Below, piece after piece: positions 16,557-25,013 of a stretch of DNA of 30,100 bases. Location of the stretch: assembly GCA_900772835.1 (NCBI GenBank), contig CAAGSA010000077.1, positions 1 through 30,100 of the forward strand, given 5' to 3'. A program made the position numbers and the translations under genes. Position 1 is the first letter of the stretch. Each line of letters opens with the position of its first letter. The notes under the pieces are model-generated. The model had not been told where the DNA came from. It did not search any database and saw only the letters and a program-made list of their open reading frames with translations. This DNA is from an uncultured Prevotella sp. GTDB lineage: Bacteria > Bacteroidota > Bacteroidia > Bacteroidales > Bacteroidaceae.

Positions 16557-17018
16557 ATGAACACTTTAAGTTACAAGACTATTTCCGCAAACAAGGAAAC
16601 AGTAAACAAAGAGTGGGTTGTTATTGACGCCACAGACCAGGTAGTTGGTCGTCTTTGCTCTAAGGTTGCAAAGCTGCTGCGCGGCAAGTACAAGCCAAAC
16701 TTCACACCGCACGTGGACTGCGGTGACAACGTAATCATCATCAACGCCGGCAAGGCTTACTTCACCGGCAAGAAGGAAACCGACAAGGTTTACACACGTT
16801 ATACTGGTTACCCGGGCGGTCAGCGCTTCAATACTCCTGCCGAGCTCCGCACTCGCAAGGGTGGTGTTGACAAGATTATCCGTCACGCCGTTAAGGGTAT
16901 GTTGCCAAAGGGTCCGCTCGGACGTCACATCCTGGACAACCTTTATGTATATGAGGGCACAGAGCACAACCACGAGGCTCAGAAGCCAAAAGCAATCGAT
17001 ATTAACCAGTATAAATAA
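16557..17018 (+). CDS. rplM: 50S ribosomal protein L13
   Basis: A 153-aa protein, the usual length of Bacteroidales L13. It binds 23S rRNA early in assembly of the large subunit. Typical segments: KEWVVIDATDQVVGRLCSKVA at the N-terminus, KYKPNFTPHVDCGDNVIIINA in the middle, and AVKGMLPKGPLGRHILDNLYVYEG near the C-terminus. The frame is open from 16494, but family length and the A-rich region ahead (TTTTAACATCAGAA) favour ATG 16557. It is the first gene of rplM-rpsI-rpsB-tsf; rpsI starts 12 bases later. Confidence 0.98.
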   Translation: MNTLSYKTISANKETVNKEWVVIDATDQVVGRLCSKVAKLLRGKYKPNFTPHVDCGDNVIIINAGKAYFTGKKETDKVYTRYTGYPGGQRFNTPAELRTRKGGVDKIIRHAVKGMLPKGPLGRHILDNLYVYEGTEHNHEAQKPKAIDINQYK

Positions 17019-17029
17019 TTCATACGATA

Positions 17030-17416
17030 ATGGAAGTAATTAACGCAATTGGTCGCCGCAAGAGTGCCGTAGCACGTGTTTATTTGAGCGAGGGTACCGG
17101 CAAGATAACCATTAACAAGAAAGATATTACTGAGTATTTCCCATCAGCAATCGTACAGTACGTTGTAAAGCAGCCTCTGCTCGCTCTGGATGTTGTTGAG
17201 AAGTATGACATCAAGGCAAACCTCGACGGCGGCGGCTTTACAGGCCAGAGCCAGGCTCTCCGCCTCGCTATCGCACGCGCCCTCGTTAAGGTGAACGCTG
17301 AAGACAAGAAGGCCCTCAAGGATCAGGGCTTCATGACTCGCGACTCTCGTGCCGTTGAGCGTAAGAAGCCGGGTCAGCCGAAGGCACGCCGTCGCTTCCA
17401 GTTCAGCAAGCGTTAA
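17030..17416 (+). CDS. rpsI: 30S ribosomal protein S9
   Basis: A 128-aa protein with the S9 signature: INAIGRRKSAVARVYL at the N-terminus, GQSQALRLAIARALV in the middle, and the basic tail ending KPGQPKARRRFQFSKR, which in ribosomes reaches the P-site tRNA. It follows rplM with an 11-base gap, the widely conserved L13-S9 pairing, and is probably translated from the same mRNA. Confidence 0.98.
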   Translation: MEVINAIGRRKSAVARVYLSEGTGKITINKKDITEYFPSAIVQYVVKQPLLALDVVEKYDIKANLDGGGFTGQSQALRLAIARALVKVNAEDKKALKDQGFMTRDSRAVERKKPGQPKARRRFQFSKR

Positions 17417-17421
17417 TCCTG

Positions 17422-17492
17422 ACCGGATAGCTGGACGCTGTTTAGCATCTAAACTGGCAAGACTTGCCGCATAGGGCAATTACCTGCCGGTT
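17422..17492 (+). promoter_or_regulatory. Structured rpsI-rpsB intergenic element (possible rpsB regulatory leader)
   Basis: In the 136-base gap, AACTGGCA (17452-17459) pairs with TGCCGGTT (17485-17492), enclosing TTGCC (17464-17468) with GGCAA (17475-17479). An alternative pairing, ACCGG (17422-17426) with CCGGT (17487-17491), would compete with the outer stem. No run of T follows, so it is not a terminator. This looks like a cis-acting element for rpsB translation; the ligand, perhaps S2, is inferred. Confidence 0.5.
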
Positions 17493-17552
17493 GGTTCTAA
17501 CGAAACAGAATTAAATAAGAAAGTAAACAACAACATTTAACAAGAAAACAAA

Positions 17553-18362
17553 ATGTCAAGAACAAATTTTGATATGCTTCTGAAGGCCGGATGTCACTTC
17601 GGTCACCTCACACGCAAGTGGAATCCTGCAATGGCTCCTTATATCTTCATGGAGCGTAACGGCATTCATATCATCGATCTGTACAAGACAGCTGCCAAGG
17701 TTGACGAGGCTGCTGAGGCTCTGAAGCAGATCGCAAAGTCAGGAAAGAAAATCCTGTTCGTTGCTACTAAAAAACAGGCTAAGGACGTAGTGGCTGCAAA
17801 GGCTGCTTCTGTAAACATGCCATACGTTATCGAGCGCTGGCCGGGCGGTATGCTCACAAACTTCCCCACAATCCGCAAGGCTGTGAAGAAGATGGCCAAC
17901 ATCGATAAGCTGATGAACGACGGAACATACTCTAACCTGTCCAAGCGCGAGATTCTGCAGATTTCACGCCAGCGCGCAAAGCTCGAGAAGAACCTCGGTT
18001 CTATCGCCGACCTTACACGTCTGCCGTCTGCACTCTTCGTGGTTGATGTTATGAAAGAGGCCATCGCCGTTAAGGAGGCTAAGCGTCTTGGTATTCCTGT
18101 ATTCGCTATCGTGGATACAAACTCCAACCCGAAGGACGTTGACTTCATGATTCCTGCAAATGACGACGCAAAGGACAGCATCGACGTGATCCTGTCTGCT
18201 TGCTGCGACGCCATCAACGAGGGTCTTGAGGAGCGCAAGGTGGAGAAGGCTGACGAGAAGGCTGCCAAGGAGCAGGCTGAGACAGCCGAGGACAAGCCAA
18301 AGCGCGCACGCAAGGCTGCACGCAAGGACGCTCCCGCAGAGGAGGCTCCGGCAGAGGCTTAA
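17553..18362 (+). CDS. rpsB: 30S ribosomal protein S2
   Basis: A 269-aa S2 protein that binds the small-subunit neck region. It shows MLLKAGCHFGHLTRKWNPAM at the N-terminus, the IHIIDLYKT segment, KKILFVATKKQAKD, ERWPGGMLTNF and the conserved FAIVDTNSNPKDVDFMIPAN. Residues ~225-269 form a Lys/Glu/Ala-rich tail (KADEKAAKEQAETAED and onward), as is common for S2 in this phylum. The start follows an A-rich region without a Shine-Dalgarno sequence, usual in Bacteroidetes. tsf is 107 bases downstream, behind a terminator-like hairpin. Confidence 0.98.
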   Translation: MSRTNFDMLLKAGCHFGHLTRKWNPAMAPYIFMERNGIHIIDLYKTAAKVDEAAEALKQIAKSGKKILFVATKKQAKDVVAAKAASVNMPYVIERWPGGMLTNFPTIRKAVKKMANIDKLMNDGTYSNLSKREILQISRQRAKLEKNLGSIADLTRLPSALFVVDVMKEAIAVKEAKRLGIPVFAIVDTNSNPKDVDFMIPANDDAKDSIDVILSACCDAINEGLEERKVEKADEKAAKEQAETAEDKPKRARKAARKDAPAEEAPAEA

Positions 18363-18382
18363 TCAATAAAGCATAAAGAGTT

Positions 18383-18433
18383 AGGAACGTTGAATTAATC
18401 GTTTTTCGGAATTTTAATTCAATGTTCCTTTTT
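18383..18433 (+). terminator. Long terminator-like hairpin between rpsB and tsf
   Basis: A 16-bp stem: AGGAAC (18383-18388), one G-U, TTGAATTAA (18390-18398) with TTAATTCAA (18414-18422) and GTTCCT (18424-18429), with a 15-base loop and then TTTT. It may be a partial terminator setting the S2 to EF-Ts ratio. Confidence 0.75.
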
Positions 18434-18469
18434 CAATATTAATCAAAACCTAATTCATTTTTTAAGACT

Positions 18470-19462
18470 ATGGCTGTATCAATAGCTGATATTCAGAAGC
18501 TGCGCAAAATGACCGGCGCCGGCCTTTCTGATTGCAAGAAGGCTCTCACCGAAACTGAGGGCGATTTCGACAAGGCAGTAGAGATTATCCGTGAGAAGGG
18601 ACAGGCTATCGCTGCAAAGCGTTCTGACCGCGAGACTTCAAACGGCTGCGTGCTCGTTAAGTATGCTGACAACTTCGGCGCTATCGTTGCCCTGAAGTGC
18701 GAGACAGACTTCGTTGCTAACGGAGCTGACTATATCAAACTGACACAGGATATCCTCGACGCTGCTGTTGCAGCTAAGGCTAAGAGCCTTGACGAGGTTA
18801 AGGAGCTGGCACTGGCTGACGGAACAAAGGTTCAGGACGCTGTAATCGCACGCTCTGGTATCACTGGCGAGAAGATGGAGCTCGACGGCTACAACTTCAT
18901 CGAGGGTGAGAATATATCTACATACGACCATATGAGCAAGCACACACTCTGCACAATGGTCCAGACAAACAAACCGGCTGAGGAGCAGGCTCACGCTATC
19001 GCAATGCAGGTGGCTGCAATGAAGCCGCTGGCACTGAACGAGGCTGGCATCTCTGCCGAGACCATCGAGGAGGAGAAGAGAGTGGCTGCCGAGAAGACAA
19101 AGCAGGAGCAGGTGCAGAAGGCTGTTGACGCTGCGCTGAAGAAGGCTGGCATCAACCCGGCACACGTTGACTCTGAGGAGCACATGGAGTCGAACATGGG
19201 CAAGGGATGGATCACCGCTGAGGACGTTGCCAAGGCTAAGGAAATCATCGCTACCGTTTCTGCAGAGAAGGCTGGTAACATTCCTGCTGCGATGCTCGAG
19301 AACATCGTGAAGGGACGTATCAACCGCTTCTTCAAGGAGAACTGTCTGCTCAACCAGGAGTTCATCCAGGACAGCAAGCTCTCTGTTGCCGACTATCTGA
19401 AGGCTGCCGACAAGGAGCTCACAGTGGTTGACTTCAAGCGCTTCTCTCTGAACGCAGACTAA
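18470..19462 (+). CDS. tsf: Elongation factor Ts
   Basis: A 330-aa EF-Ts, the nucleotide exchange factor for EF-Tu in the cytoplasm. The N-terminal UBA-like region carries the family motif LRKMTGAGLSDCKKAL, followed by GDFDKAVEIIREKGQA; the core has IVALKCETDFVANG. It is longer than the E. coli protein (283 aa), as is usual in Bacteroidetes. It is the last gene of the ribosomal cluster, with a terminator 30 bases past the stop. No separate promoter is obvious in the rpsB-tsf gap, so expression probably depends on readthrough of the hairpin. Confidence 0.98.
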   Translation: MAVSIADIQKLRKMTGAGLSDCKKALTETEGDFDKAVEIIREKGQAIAAKRSDRETSNGCVLVKYADNFGAIVALKCETDFVANGADYIKLTQDILDAAVAAKAKSLDEVKELALADGTKVQDAVIARSGITGEKMELDGYNFIEGENISTYDHMSKHTLCTMVQTNKPAEEQAHAIAMQVAAMKPLALNEAGISAETIEEEKRVAAEKTKQEQVQKAVDAALKKAGINPAHVDSEEHMESNMGKGWITAEDVAKAKEIIATVSAEKAGNIPAAMLENIVKGRINRFFKENCLLNQEFIQDSKLSVADYLKAADKELTVVDFKRFSLNAD

Positions 19463-19491
19463 TCCAAGGATTATTCTAATTCTAATATAAC

Positions 19492-19532
19492 AAGGCCAGG
19501 CAAGAGATTTCACGATCGTTTGCTTGGCTTTT
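19492..19532 (+). terminator. Intrinsic terminator after tsf
   Basis: The stem GCCAGGCAA (19495-19503) with TTGCTTGGC (19520-19528) has one G-U pair and extends outward as A-G/T pairs, followed by TTTTAC. Confidence 0.85.
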
Positions 19533-19575
19533 ACTGTTTCTGAAATCTGGCTGTAACCATAATACTATACTGAAT

Positions 19576-20607
19576 ATGAAAAAGCTGAATCTCATAATGA
19601 AACCACTGCTGTCGGTGATTGTTTCAATAGCATGGCAGTGTGCATACAGCCAAATCACCGTGGTTGACGCAAACGACAAACTGCCCGTCATATCTGCAAG
19701 CATCTACGACGGAGAAAGAAATGATGTAGTAGGAATCACCGACTACGACGGCAAGCTGCCCAAAGCTGCAGAACAGCTCAGGAGCATACACATACAACAC
19801 ATAAACTACACACCAGTAAACATAGACCTGCAGTCGCTGAAAGACTCGACGATATTCCTAACGCCATGCACACACAGGCTTCCAGAAGTGAAAATCACGA
19901 AGAAGAAAGACGCAATGCTAAGGATGAAGGTGTATGTCAGACAGATGAGCGTGCTGAAAAACAAGCCGGCAACCGTGAGCGAAAGCATAGTATATATGTA
20001 TTTCAAGGAAAATACAGACAAAGACAAACCGGATTCATACAAAATCCTGTCGGAAGCCAGATACAAGGACGAAAAGGCGTTTGAGGGCGAGACAAAGATG
20101 CTCAGGTCATTGGCAAACTTCAGCAACCCTACAACATTCGCACGCTTCAACGGATACAAACACTATAACATGTTGAAGGGGTCGAGAAGAATCAGAAGCG
20201 GATGGAAAAGACTGGGCATGGTATGCTATATGAACGAAGACCCGATAAACAAACGCTGCGAAATAGTTACAGACAGCATGTTTTCCGACAAACCGTTCAA
20301 GGTGCCGGTCCTCGGATTCTCATTCGGTGACGTGTACAACAGCGAAACATACAGTACGGAATACGGAGAACCGAAAATATACAGCCTGATAAATATGACC
20401 GACAGATACCGCGCCTACCAGACAAAGACTATGGGATACGTGGATACTGTCGTGGAAATGTACATCCTCGGCATTGACCTGGCAACAAAGGCGGAAATGA
20501 AAGCGGACAAGAAACTCAAGCCCGTACCGTTTGAAAGACCCGAAGGCATCGTGGCAAAAGACGACTGGCTCACCACTACCGTAAAGAGGATGACAAGGAT
20601 GGAATAA
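19576..20607 (+). CDS. Secreted hypothetical protein with carboxypeptidase-regulatory-like N-terminal domain
   Basis: A 343-aa protein. The N-terminus (MKKLNLIMKPLLSVIVSIAW ... CAYSQ) is a signal peptide cleaved at about residue 25. Residues ~26-105 resemble a carboxypeptidase regulatory-like beta-sandwich as found in many Bacteroidetes envelope proteins: ITVVDANDKLPVISASIYDG, a 'GITDYDGKL' turn, and a final LPEVKIT. The remaining ~235 residues are Lys-rich with YMYFKENTDKDKPDSYK and YSLINMTDRYRAYQTKTMGY and match nothing I know; there is no T9SS tail. It probably sits in the periplasm or envelope. It is the first gene after the tsf terminator and 28 bases ahead of the FAH gene, so likely co-transcribed with FAH, porU and porV. 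A link to type IX secretion is possible from position only. Confidence 0.85.
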   Translation: MKKLNLIMKPLLSVIVSIAWQCAYSQITVVDANDKLPVISASIYDGERNDVVGITDYDGKLPKAAEQLRSIHIQHINYTPVNIDLQSLKDSTIFLTPCTHRLPEVKITKKKDAMLRMKVYVRQMSVLKNKPATVSESIVYMYFKENTDKDKPDSYKILSEARYKDEKAFEGETKMLRSLANFSNPTTFARFNGYKHYNMLKGSRRIRSGWKRLGMVCYMNEDPINKRCEIVTDSMFSDKPFKVPVLGFSFGDVYNSETYSTEYGEPKIYSLINMTDRYRAYQTKTMGYVDTVVEMYILGIDLATKAEMKADKKLKPVPFERPEGIVAKDDWLTTTVKRMTRME

Positions 20608-20635
20608 CGGAACATAAAGATAAAACAAATATAAG

Positions 20636-21253
20636 ATGAAAATTTTTGCAGTAGGATTGAACTATCCGCAACACAATAAAGAGCTTAACGAAACGTTATA
20701 TAGAGGAGAAACTCCCGTAATCTTCATGAAGGCAGACTCGTCGCTGCTGAAGGACGGGAAACCATTCTTCGTGCCCGACGACATGGGGCGCATCGACTAC
20801 GAGACGGAAATAGTGGTGCGCATCTGCCGTCTGGGGAAAGCCATTCCGGCACGCTTCGCCCACAGGTACTACGATGCAGTGACCGTGGGCATCGACTTCA
20901 CGGCACGCGAGATGCAGGAGCAGCTGCGACAGAAAGGGCTGCCCTGGGAGATGTGCAAGGGATTCGACGGAGCGGCAGCGATAGGAGAGTGGGTGCCGGT
21001 GGAGAAATTCCGCGACGTGCAGACGCTGCCCTTCCATCTGGAAATAAACGGAAAGACGGTGCAGGAAGGATGCACGGCCGATATGCTCTTCAAAATAGAC
21101 GAAATAATAGAATACATAAGCAAGTACTTCACGCTGAAGACTGGCGACATACTCTATACCGGAACACCGGCAGGAGTAGGACCGGTGAATATCGACGACC
21201 ACCTCACGGGGTATATCGAAGACAGAAAAGTGCTTGAGTTCAATATAAAGTAA
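20636..21253 (+). CDS. Fumarylacetoacetate hydrolase (FAH) family protein, acylpyruvase/oxaloacetate decarboxylase-like
   Basis: A 205-aa single-domain FAH protein of the FAHD1/YcgM size class. Metal ligands are visible as Glu56 and Glu58 (DYETEIV) and Asp87 (VGIDFTA), with a Lys at 108 (WEMCKGFDG) and an HxxE pair at 13-16; the spacing between these residues matches that in human FAHD1. GDILYTGTPAGVGP closes the active site. Members cleave acylpyruvates or decarboxylate oxaloacetate in the cytoplasm using Mg2+ or Mn2+; the substrate here cannot be told. Its TAA stop directly abuts the porU ATG, so the two are probably translationally coupled, although no metabolic link with secretion is apparent. 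Confidence 0.93.
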   Translation: MKIFAVGLNYPQHNKELNETLYRGETPVIFMKADSSLLKDGKPFFVPDDMGRIDYETEIVVRICRLGKAIPARFAHRYYDAVTVGIDFTAREMQEQLRQKGLPWEMCKGFDGAAAIGEWVPVEKFRDVQTLPFHLEINGKTVQEGCTADMLFKIDEIIEYISKYFTLKTGDILYTGTPAGVGPVNIDDHLTGYIEDRKVLEFNIK

Positions 21254-24200
21254 ATGAAAAGAAACTTTCTTCTATATCTGCTCTTAGTCCTGTGTCCGCT
21301 GACAGTGGGCGCACAGACGTTCTTCAACCTCACGGCTGCCGACGTGAAGATAGACGGCAGCGTGCCGTACTTTACCCACTCAGTGGCGATGGGTGACAAC
21401 TATGCTGACTCCGTCTACACGGTGAAGATTGAATATCCGGAATTCATAAACATGAGCAATTCCGATATCAATAAGCTGAAGGCGATGGGGAAGGACGGGC
21501 TGAACGGAATCGACGCAGGCTCTCTGCCGGAGATGCCCGTAGTGGAGAAGAACATCGTGGTGGAACGTAAGAAGGGCAGGATGGAGATCGGTTTCTCGCC
21601 CATCGTGTTCAGGGATGGAAAATACAAAAAACTCGTGAGCTTTATGCTGAGAGTGGAAGCAAAGGCAAGAAGCAGGGCGGCAAGGAGGGCAAACGCAAAG
21701 GAGGAGGCGACGAAAGCCGAACGGTACGCAAAGAACTCCGTGCTGGCAAGCGGAAGATGGGTAAAGATAAGAGTGCCATCGACGGGAGTATACCAGATTA
21801 CCGACGCACTGCTGCGGCAGGCGGGATTCTCCGACCCGACAAAGGTGAAGGTCTACGGCTACGGCGGAGCCTTGCACAAGGAGGAACTGAGCGGAGAGAG
21901 CATCATGGCATACGACGACCTGAAGGAGGTGGCGACATGCACGGTGAACGGCAAGCGGCTGTTCCGTGCCGTGGGAACAGTGACGTGGGAATCGCCGACA
22001 TCATACAAACGCACGCGCAATCCCTATTCCGACTACGGATATTATTTCCTCACGCAGAGCGATGGCGAACCGCTGAGTGTGGATTCTGCCACATTTGTTT
22101 CGTCGTTCTATCCCGACAACGGCGACTATCATCTTCTGCACGAAGTGGACAACTATGCCTGGTATCAGGGAGGAAGGAATCTGTATGAGAGTACGCCGGT
22201 GAATGCCGGTGCGACAGCTACATACAACCTCAACTCCACCGCCGACCAGGGGACGGCAGGCAAAATGTATATCGTCCTGTCGTGGCCAACGGCAGGCGGC
22301 TCGGCAGAGATTTCAGTGAACGACTCCGTGGTGGGCAGGATATCCAAAGGAATGGGCAGCGAATATGACCATGGCTTGATCGGCGATGCCGTGTATACGC
22401 TGAAAAACCTGCAAAAGGCGAACAGCGTGAAGGTGACGAATACCGGAAGTTCGCAGATGCGACTCGATTATATAGCCATCACATTCCAGAATCCGCGTCC
22501 GGAGCCGAAACTCTCCGTGGAGACATTCCCGGCACCGGAATATGTATACACCATAACAAACCAGAACCACCATGCCGACAAGGCGTGCGATATGGTCATC
22601 ATTGTGCCTACGAGTCAGAAAACCGTGAAGCAGGCTGAACAGCTCAAGGCTTATCACGAGAAGCACGACAATATGAAGGTGCGCATCGTGCCGGCCGATG
22701 AGCTGTACAACGAGTTCTCGAGCGGAACACCGGAGGCTGATGCCTACCGGCTGTATATGAAGATGCTTTACGACCGTGCGGAAACGGAAGAGGAAATGCC
22801 CAAATATCTCGTGCTCTTCGGAAACTGCGTGTGGGACAACAGAATGAACACCACTGCGACATCGACATTCAATCCCGACGACTATCTGCTCTGCTTCGAA
22901 AGCGAGAATTCAGTACATGGAGTGATATGCTTCGTTGACGACAACTTCTTCTGTGCTCTCGATGACGGCGAGGGAAAAAACGCATCGGCTAACACAAGCA
23001 AGAAGGACAAATATGATGTTGCCGTGGGACGATTCCCGGTGACTACAGCCGACGAGGCACAGATAATGGTGGACAAGGCGATAAGCTACATGGACAACGA
23101 AAATGCTGGAAGCTGGCAGAATGTTGCAATGTTCATGGGCGACGACGGCAACGACGTGACGCACACTTCAGCAGCCGACGGTGCAGCGAAGATTGTGGAG
23201 GAACTCTGTCCGGCACTTGAGGTGAAGCGCGTGTTCTGGGATATGTATCCGGTAGTTACAACGGCAACGGGCAACACATATCCCGAAATAACAAATATCG
23301 TGAAGAAACAGCAGAACGAGGGTGTGCTGCTCATGAACTATTGCGGACACGGACGTGCCGACCAGATTTCGCACGAAAAGGTGCTGAAGGTGACAGACTT
23401 CAGTGGGTTCAAGAACAAGGGACTGTCGCTGTGGATTACGGCATCGTGCGACATCATGCCTTATGACGGAACGATAGAGAACATAGGAAAGACCGCCGTA
23501 CTGAACCCGACTGGAGGTGCCATAGCATTCTTCGGCACGACAAGAACCGTATATACCAATTACAACCGCGTCATTGACGAGGCTTTCCTTAGAGCGCTGT
23601 TCACGAAAAAAGACGGCAAATACATTTCCATCGGAGAGGCGCAGCGGTTGGCAAAGAACGAACTTGCCACCGTAGGTTCCGACGTTACGTGCAACAAACT
23701 GCAGTATGCCATACTCGGCGACCCGGCTATCGTGCTGAATGTGCCGGAGGGAAAGGTGGTGATTGACAGCATCAACGGTGTATGTCTGACTGATGCTTCC
23801 GAACTGCCGGAGATAAAGGCCGGCTCAACGGCAAACATCAAGGGACACGTGGAGTTTGCCGAAGGCGTTACGGACAGCAGCTTCAACGGAATGCTGAGCA
23901 TAAAGGTGAAGGACTCGAAAGAAAAAGTGGTGGGAAGAATGAACGACAAGGATCCGGACACGGGAACATTCCACAAGTATGTGTATTACGATCATCTGAA
24001 GACAATCTTCAATGGCAATGACAGCATACGCGCAGGAAAGTTTGATATATCATTTGCCGTGACGAAGGACATCAACTATGCCGACGACAACGGAATGATA
24101 AACGTGTTTGCCATCGACAAGGACGGCAAGAACACGGCAAGCGGAATGACGGAAGACTTCTTCGTGGGGGGCACTGCCGACATAGAGACCGATTCCATCG

Positions 24201-24850
24201 GACCGTCGGTATTCTGTTATCTCAACTCGCCGACCTTCTCGAATGGAGGCAATGTGAACTGTACTCCTTACTTCGTGGCTGAAATATCCGACAAGGACGG
24301 ACTAAATACGTCGGGCAGCGGTATAGGACACGACCTGACACTGGTAATCGACGATGACCCGCTGAAGACGTATACGCTGAACGACAATTTCGCGTTCGAC
24401 TTCGGCTCTTACACCAAAGGCTCCACATATTATTATATACCAGAGCTTGAGGAGGGAATGCACAAACTGAAGTTCACGGCATGGGACATACTGAACAATC
24501 CGACGACGACGATGCTGAAGTTCAATGTAGTGCGCGGACTGACACCACGGATCGCAAGCATCAGCTGCTCGGACAATCCGGCAAAGACCGGCACCACGTT
24601 CATCGTGAACCACGACCGTGGCGGAAGCAATGTTGACGTGCGCATTGAGGTGCTCGATGTCAGCGGCAGACTGCTTTGGGCGCACAATGAGACGGGAGTG
24701 TCGGAAACGAGCACATATACATACAAATGGGATTTGTGTACCGACGGCGGCGGAAAGTTACAGTCGGGGGTATATCTCTACCGCGTGCGGCTGAGCAGCG
24801 ACGGTAGCAGCGAGGTGTCGAAGGCGAAGAAGATAATAGTGCTCGACTGA
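21254..24850 (+). CDS. porU: Type IX secretion system sortase PorU (gingipain-like C25 peptidase)
   Basis: A 1198-aa protein, close to the size of Porphyromonas gingivalis PorU (~1158 aa). It has a signal peptide (MKRNFLLYLLLVLCPLTVGA). The N-terminal ~330 residues are beta-rich. The C25 caspase-like domain spans ~430-800, with catalytic His699 in NYCGHGR and Cys732 in TASCDI. The last ~85 residues (VRIEVLDVSGRLLWAHNE ... GVYLYRVRLSSD) form a FlgD-like/CTD beta-sandwich of the kind PorU itself keeps. In P. gingivalis PorU removes the C-terminal sorting domain of T9SS cargo at the outer surface and joins it to A-LPS, in a complex with PorV, PorQ and PorZ. porV follows after 163 bases. Three proteins at 1-9 kb have matching tails and are plausible substrates. 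Confidence 0.96.
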   Translation: MKRNFLLYLLLVLCPLTVGAQTFFNLTAADVKIDGSVPYFTHSVAMGDNYADSVYTVKIEYPEFINMSNSDINKLKAMGKDGLNGIDAGSLPEMPVVEKNIVVERKKGRMEIGFSPIVFRDGKYKKLVSFMLRVEAKARSRAARRANAKEEATKAERYAKNSVLASGRWVKIRVPSTGVYQITDALLRQAGFSDPTKVKVYGYGGALHKEELSGESIMAYDDLKEVATCTVNGKRLFRAVGTVTWESPTSYKRTRNPYSDYGYYFLTQSDGEPLSVDSATFVSSFYPDNGDYHLLHEVDNYAWYQGGRNLYESTPVNAGATATYNLNSTADQGTAGKMYIVLSWPTAGGSAEISVNDSVVGRISKGMGSEYDHGLIGDAVYTLKNLQKANSVKVTNTGSSQMRLDYIAITFQNPRPEPKLSVETFPAPEYVYTITNQNHHADKACDMVIIVPTSQKTVKQAEQLKAYHEKHDNMKVRIVPADELYNEFSSGTPEADAYRLYMKMLYDRAETEEEMPKYLVLFGNCVWDNRMNTTATSTFNPDDYLLCFESENSVHGVICFVDDNFFCALDDGEGKNASANTSKKDKYDVAVGRFPVTTADEAQIMVDKAISYMDNENAGSWQNVAMFMGDDGNDVTHTSAADGAAKIVEELCPALEVKRVFWDMYPVVTTATGNTYPEITNIVKKQQNEGVLLMNYCGHGRADQISHEKVLKVTDFSGFKNKGLSLWITASCDIMPYDGTIENIGKTAVLNPTGGAIAFFGTTRTVYTNYNRVIDEAFLRALFTKKDGKYISIGEAQRLAKNELATVGSDVTCNKLQYAILGDPAIVLNVPEGKVVIDSINGVCLTDASELPEIKAGSTANIKGHVEFAEGVTDSSFNGMLSIKVKDSKEKVVGRMNDKDPDTGTFHKYVYYDHLKTIFNGNDSIRAGKFDISFAVTKDINYADDNGMINVFAIDKDGKNTASGMTEDFFVGGTADIETDSIGPSVFCYLNSPTFSNGGNVNCTPYFVAEISDKDGLNTSGSGIGHDLTLVIDDDPLKTYTLNDNFAFDFGSYTKGSTYYYIPELEEGMHKLKFTAWDILNNPTTTMLKFNVVRGLTPRIASISCSDNPAKTGTTFIVNHDRGGSNVDVRIEVLDVSGRLLWAHNETGVSETSTYTYKWDLCTDGGGKLQSGVYLYRVRLSSDGSSEVSKAKKIIVLD

Positions 24851-25013
24851 CGCCCGGCACCAGGCTCTGCAATGCTATTTTGTTGATATTTGCCATATCG
24901 AATACAATAAAGTATCGCAAACTCAGTTATCATAAGGCAATGCCGCTTGTTAAATGGCGGCAATACGCAACCGAAAATATAATATGCATAAAAATAGAAT
25001 ATAAGGACAGACA

